A DNA stretch of 64,000 bases from Streptomyces sp. ISL-98 (lineage in GTDB: Bacteria > Actinomycetota > Actinomycetes > Streptomycetales > Streptomycetaceae): assembly GCF_018614055.1 (NCBI RefSeq), contig NZ_JAGGPB010000058.1, positions 1 to 64,000 on the forward strand, given 5' to 3'. Shown here piece by piece: positions 60,794 through 64,000 of the stretch (positions are counted from its first letter, which is position 1; each line of letters opens with the position of its first letter). The position numbers and the translations under genes were made by a program. The notes beneath the pieces were generated by a model. The model saw nothing but the letters and a program-made list of their open reading frames with translations, was not told where the DNA came from and ran no database searches.

Positions 60794-61543
60794 GTGAACG
60801 GCTATCCCCATGGGGGAATGGGGGATCAGTCCTTTCCCCCGCTCGACCCGCTGGAGGTCCCCTGGGACCCGGCAGAGGAACTCGCCCACCTCCTGCAGGA
60901 GGCCATCGAGACCGACACGAGCGCCGTTCCCGCGCCCGCTGTCACCGGTGAACCTCCTGTCGCCGCAGCCGACGACGACCCTCTGGCAGGCCTCACACAG
61001 ATCACGGCAGAACTGCCGACCGTGCGTTCCCCACCCTCGCGCCGTCGCCGAGCCCCATCGCGCCGACGCGGGGCCGGCGCACTGCAGACGGCCAGTTTCT
61101 TCCTCGCCGCGCTCGCCGCCGTCGTCGTCTCCATGGTGTGCGTCTTCGGCGGCATCGTTACGTACGACCCGCTGCGCAACCTCGCCGAGTACCGCACCTC
61201 CGGCTATGCGGTCGGGTGGTGGCCCCTGCTCGTCTACGGGCCCTGGATGGTCGCGTCCCTGTCCATCCTGCGCGCCGCCCTCCACCAGCGCCGCGCAGTG
61301 CATTCCTGGGCCGTCGTGCTGCTCTTCTCCACCGTCTCCATGTTCCTGTGTGTCTCCCAGGCCCCTCGGACCCTGGTCGACGTGGCAGCGGCCGCGCTTC
61401 CCTCGCTCGCCGCTCTCGCCTGCTTCCAACAACTCGTCCGACAGATCACCCTCACCCGGCCGCCCCGCCAAGCGGCCCCCCGCCACCGGAGCCCCGCGTC
61501 CTCGCCACAGCGCCCCGCCGGTCCGAAACGGACATCGGCATAG
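60794..61543 (+). CDS. DUF2637-family membrane protein
   Basis: This encodes 249 residues from GTG 60794 (VNGYPHGGMGDQS). ATG 60818 is the alternative start. The N-terminal 100 residues are soluble and Pro/Ala-rich with an acidic helix (DPAEELAHLLQEAIETDTSA) and a basic patch of Arg and Ser. The C-terminal half has four hydrophobic segments matching DUF2637 (ASFFLAALAAVVVSMVCVFG, VGWWPLLVYGPWMVASLSIL). DUF2637 proteins are common in Streptomyces, often near plasmid-transfer or integrated elements, with no proven function. It appears intact. Confidence 0.65.
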   Translation: MNGYPHGGMGDQSFPPLDPLEVPWDPAEELAHLLQEAIETDTSAVPAPAVTGEPPVAAADDDPLAGLTQITAELPTVRSPPSRRRRAPSRRRGAGALQTASFFLAALAAVVVSMVCVFGGIVTYDPLRNLAEYRTSGYAVGWWPLLVYGPWMVASLSILRAALHQRRAVHSWAVVLLFSTVSMFLCVSQAPRTLVDVAAAALPSLAALACFQQLVRQITLTRPPRQAAPRHRSPASSPQRPAGPKRTSA

Positions 61544-61630
61544 CGCCCGCCGACCGCCCTGTGATCACTTCCTGTGCTTGTGCCCGTCGGTCCCGCCGGG
61601 CACACACTGGAAAGGTGAGAGGGAGACGTC

Positions 61631-62107
61631 ATGGATCACGCCGGCCGTGATCACAGCGCTCAACCGGCCGGTGGTGCCTCCTGGGGCACCGCCGCGCAGG
61701 CGACGGCGCACTGCCTGACCGGCTGCGCGTTCGGCGAGATCCTGGGCATGGTCATCGGCACCGCCCTGCGCTGGGGCAATGCGCCCACCATGGTGCTGGC
61801 GATCGCGCTGGCGTTTGTCTTCGGCTACTCCTTCACCCTGTACGCGGTGCGCAAGGCGGGCCTCGGCCTGAAGGCCGCCGTCCGCACCGCTCTGGCTGCC
61901 GACACCGTCTCGATCGCCGTGATGGAGCTGGTGGACAATCTGGTCATCGCCTTCACCCCCGGCGCGATGGATGCCCACCTGTCGGACGGGCTGTTCTGGG
62001 GTGCGCTGCTGGGCGGCTTCGCCGTCGCCTTCGTAATCACCACGCCGCTGAACAAGTGGATGATCGGGCGCGGCAAGGGCCACGCCGTCGTCCACGCCCA
62101 CCACTGA
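61631..62107 (+). CDS. DUF4396-family membrane protein
   Basis: This encodes 158 residues from ATG 61631, with GGGAGA six bases upstream. After a His-containing start it has four hydrophobic helices: HCLTGCAFGEILGMVIGTAL, MVLAIALAFVFGYSFTLYAV, DTVSIAVMELVDNLVIAFTP and FWGALLGGFAVAFVITTPLN. The HCxxGC pair in the first helix and the His-rich tail (GHAVVHAHH) suggest metal or redox contact. The family is often found near copper-handling genes, but its role is unproven. The next two genes also encode His-rich exported proteins. Confidence 0.8.
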   Translation: MDHAGRDHSAQPAGGASWGTAAQATAHCLTGCAFGEILGMVIGTALRWGNAPTMVLAIALAFVFGYSFTLYAVRKAGLGLKAAVRTALAADTVSIAVMELVDNLVIAFTPGAMDAHLSDGLFWGALLGGFAVAFVITTPLNKWMIGRGKGHAVVHAHH

Positions 62108-62215
62108 CGCCAGTGGCTGAATTGCGAGGGTGACTGCAACAGCGGCCGGGTGTCCGCGTGGTGCATGCGACCGGGGCGGTGGGGAGCCGCCCGGACGAGC
62201 CGTTAGGATCACGGC

Positions 62216-62641
62216 ATGGTCACGGCCTGGTCGTCTTCCCGCATGTCGCGGGCCCGCTCGTCGGCGGGTCCGCTGCGCGTGCTGTGGGTGGCGCTGGCGC
62301 TGTTCGCCTTCGTGTACGCGCACGGCGTGAGCACCGAAGGCGTCACCGGCCATCTCGGCGTCGGCACGCCCACGCACGCAGCGGCCGCTGTGCACGGCCA
62401 TACGGTCCAGGACGAGCCGGTGGACCACCACGGTGGCGGTCATGGCCCGTCACATCCCGCTGAGGAATGCGTGCCGGGGCAACCGCAGCAGACGCCCGCT
62501 CTGGATGCCCCCGGCGTCTGTGCCCTCATCGAGGAAGACACCGCTGCGTCGCAGCTGCCTCCGCTGGTCGCCTTCGGCGACGTAGCGGCGGCCAAGCAAC
62601 TGCCGAGCACGTCGATAAGAGCCACAGTTCTGCAGATCTAG
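62216..62641 (+). CDS. DUF6153-like exported His-rich protein
   Basis: This encodes 141 residues from ATG 62216. A basic start and one hydrophobic segment (VLWVALALFAFVYAHGV) form a signal anchor. The rest is extracellular and rich in His and Gly (VDHHGGGHGPSHPAEE), with Cys residues at EECVPG and GVCALIEE. It ends in the LPSTSIRATVLQI pattern common to DUF6153 proteins. A metal-related role is suggested by composition only. Confidence 0.65.
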   Translation: MVTAWSSSRMSRARSSAGPLRVLWVALALFAFVYAHGVSTEGVTGHLGVGTPTHAAAAVHGHTVQDEPVDHHGGGHGPSHPAEECVPGQPQQTPALDAPGVCALIEEDTAASQLPPLVAFGDVAAAKQLPSTSIRATVLQI

Positions 62642-62810
62642 GGTCCGGCGACTCTTCGTCGGCCCTCGACGCCCTCCCGTCTGACGCAACTCCGGGACAG
62701 CCCAACCGCGGCTGTGGGCGTGATGCGGCCGGCCGCTGCTGCTGACACTGCCCACCCCGCCCGCCGTTCGACGCGCCTCGTCGCGTGCGACGGCAGCTTG
62801 CGGAGGAACT

Positions 62811-63227
62811 GTGCCGCCCTCGCCACCCCGTGTTTGCCCACCTCCTAGTGACTCACCTGTGCAGTTCCGGCTGCTCGCTCTGCTCCTGAGCGGCCTGCTG
62901 CTGATCGTGCTCGACTGTGCGCTGCTGCTGCACGAGCCCGGCCACGCACACAGCTCGGTCCGTACGGTCTCCGGCGCCCAACACGCCGTCGAGCCGGTGC
63001 CGCATGCTTCGGCGCCGGCCGACTCCTCCTGCTCACGGGCCGGTTGGGACCGGGAACTGGCCGGACGGCAGCAAGTGCGTACACCGGTGTTCGTTGCGGC
63101 TGCGCCCGAAGCGTCGGCGACCCGCACGGTGGCACCTCCTGGGAGTGTGCGGCCCGCGTCGGGAGAGGCCCGAAGATCCACGCCCGGCCGCTTCACGCTG
63201 TGCGCCCTGTGCCGGTGGCGGACGTAG
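62811..63227 (+). CDS. Small exported/membrane protein, unrecognised
   Basis: This encodes 138 residues from GTG 62811. The GGAGG four to five bases upstream decides this start over the GTG at 62859. A hydrophobic helix (FRLLALLLSGLLLIVLDCAL) precedes HEPGHAHSSV. The remainder is Ala/Pro/Ser-rich with a CALCRW end. It may be related to the DUF6153 neighbour 170 bases upstream. No function can be assigned. Confidence 0.5.
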   Translation: MPPSPPRVCPPPSDSPVQFRLLALLLSGLLLIVLDCALLLHEPGHAHSSVRTVSGAQHAVEPVPHASAPADSSCSRAGWDRELAGRQQVRTPVFVAAAPEASATRTVAPPGSVRPASGEARRSTPGRFTLCALCRWRT

Positions 63228-63312
63228 GCCATGCCCTGCGACGACCTTCGAGCCACCGCACTGCCGCGATCAGCACCCGACGCGCCATTCACAGAATGAT
63301 GAGAGCCGACTG

Positions 63313-64000
63313 ATGCACTCTCCGAACACCACCCACCTCACCAGGGCCGGCGGCCACGCCGCTCTGTCCCAACTGGTCGGAAACACCCCCCTCCTGCACG
63401 TCAGCGAGCCCTTCGCTCCCGCAGGACGGGGATTCTGGGCCAAGCTGGAAGGCTTCAACCCCGGCGGCATAAAGGACCGCCCCGGCCTGCACATGGTCGA
63501 ACGCGCCCGAGCCCGCGGCGATCTGAAGCCCGGAGCGCGGATCATCGAGTCCACCAGTGGCACCCTGGGCCTCGGCCTCGCCCTCGCGGGCATGGTCTAC
63601 GGCCACCCGGTCACCCTGGTCACCGACCCGGGCCTGGAGATGTCCATGACCCGCCTGCTGACCGCCTACGGCGCCCAGGTCAACGTCGTCTCCGAACCCC
63701 ACCCCACCGGCGGCTGGCAGCAGGCCCGACGCGACCGCGTCACCCAGCTGATGCGCCAACATGGCGACTCCTGGTGCCCGGACCAGTACAACAACCCCGA
63801 CAACACCACCGCCTACACCCCGCTCGCCCTGGAACTCGCCACCGAACTCGCCCACATCGACGTCCTGGTGTGCAGTGTCGGCACCGGAGGCCACTCGGCG
63901 GGCGTCTCGCGGGTCCTGCAGCAGCTCTATCCCGGTCTGAAGCTCGTGGGCGTGGACACCGTCGGATCGACGATCTTCGGCCAGTCCGCCCGGCCCCGTC
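63313..64000 (+). CDS. Cysteine synthase-like PLP enzyme, 3' end outside the window
   Basis: At least 229 codons from ATG 63313, running off the right edge. The fold-type II PLP signature is present: LSQLVGNTPLLHVSEPF, then FNPGGIKDRPGLHMVERARA, with the PLP lysine in IKDR, and ESTSGTLGLGLALAGMVYG for the phosphate or substrate loop. LVCSVGTGGHSAGVSRVL is the later phosphate-binding Gly loop. Cysteine synthases and related enzymes make cysteine or beta-substituted alanines. NPGGIKDRPG in place of NPGGSVKDR suggests a specialised member. Neighbouring genes do not fix its role. Confidence 0.82.
   Translation, partial: MHSPNTTHLTRAGGHAALSQLVGNTPLLHVSEPFAPAGRGFWAKLEGFNPGGIKDRPGLHMVERARARGDLKPGARIIESTSGTLGLGLALAGMVYGHPVTLVTDPGLEMSMTRLLTAYGAQVNVVSEPHPTGGWQQARRDRVTQLMRQHGDSWCPDQYNNPDNTTAYTPLALELATELAHIDVLVCSVGTGGHSAGVSRVLQQLYPGLKLVGVDTVGSTIFGQSARPR

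Overview
The window is high-GC actinobacterial DNA and almost certainly Streptomyces. Many starts are GTG, there are small families typical of the genus (CsbD, short ANTAR proteins, DUF1206, DUF2637, DUF6153), and there is a complete srsABC-type phenolic-lipid operon. No rRNA, tRNA or CRISPR array was seen.

Region 1 (1-8.4 kb) looks like a stress and membrane-associated locus. It holds small hydrophobic proteins, a CsbD-like protein, an ANTAR / PRC-barrel / ANTAR cassette, a diacylglycerol-kinase-like protein with a degenerate PAP2 part, a SigB/SigF-type sigma factor, a truncated DUF1206 gene and a STAS anti-sigma antagonist. Region 2 (8.4-12.1 kb) is a type III polyketide synthase operon (srsA, srsB, srsC on the minus strand) divergent from a UbiA-family prenyltransferase gene. 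Together they suggest synthesis of quinonoid or phenolic lipids.

Region 3 (12.1-29.4 kb) is a gene graveyard. Intact islands (a cytochrome P450, a DUF1330 protein, a TPR protein, a glutamate-cysteine ligase family protein, an amidase and a VOC protein) lie among more than a dozen recognisable fragments: ANTAR, MHS transporter, IS5, a second transposase, integrase, SAM methyltransferase, small membrane protein, pirin, ScfR-type regulator, FMN reductase, LuxR/AAA, YjbR, DUF2071 and NucS-like. One dispersed repeat carrying the first codons of an MHS-family transporter occurs twice here and a third time beyond the NRPS genes. A 156-bp piece of the ligase gene is duplicated 13 kb away.

Region 4 (29.5-58 kb) is the main object: a non-ribosomal peptide cluster. 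A plus-strand operon hpgT-hmaS-hmo makes 4-hydroxyphenylglycine (Hpg). It converges, across a strong hairpin terminator, with a minus-strand operon of a five-module NRPS, a one-module NRPS with thioesterase, an MbtH protein and a tryptophan-dioxygenase-superfamily haem protein. Binding-pocket residues read by eye give Thr - X2 - X3 - X4 - Hpg - Gly. Only one epimerase is present, directly after the Hpg module, and the first condensation domain is EntF-like, so the predicted product is an N-capped hexapeptide R-Thr-X2-X3-X4-D-Hpg-Gly, released linear or cyclised. X2 and X4 look nonpolar or aromatic and X3 is unclear. I do not recognise the product. No exporter, regulator, prephenate dehydrogenase or starter-acid activating enzyme is visible. 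A lone ccsB (cytochrome c assembly) gene lies on the left edge.

Region 5 (58-64 kb) begins with decay: a short-chain dehydrogenase pseudogene runs into an orphan Cas3-type HD-domain fragment, followed by the third repeat copy. It then returns to intact genes: DUF2637, DUF4396, two small His-rich exported proteins and the start of a cysteine synthase-like gene cut by the window end. The NRPS and Hpg genes are intact while both flanks are degraded, which suggests the cluster is under selection or arrived recently.
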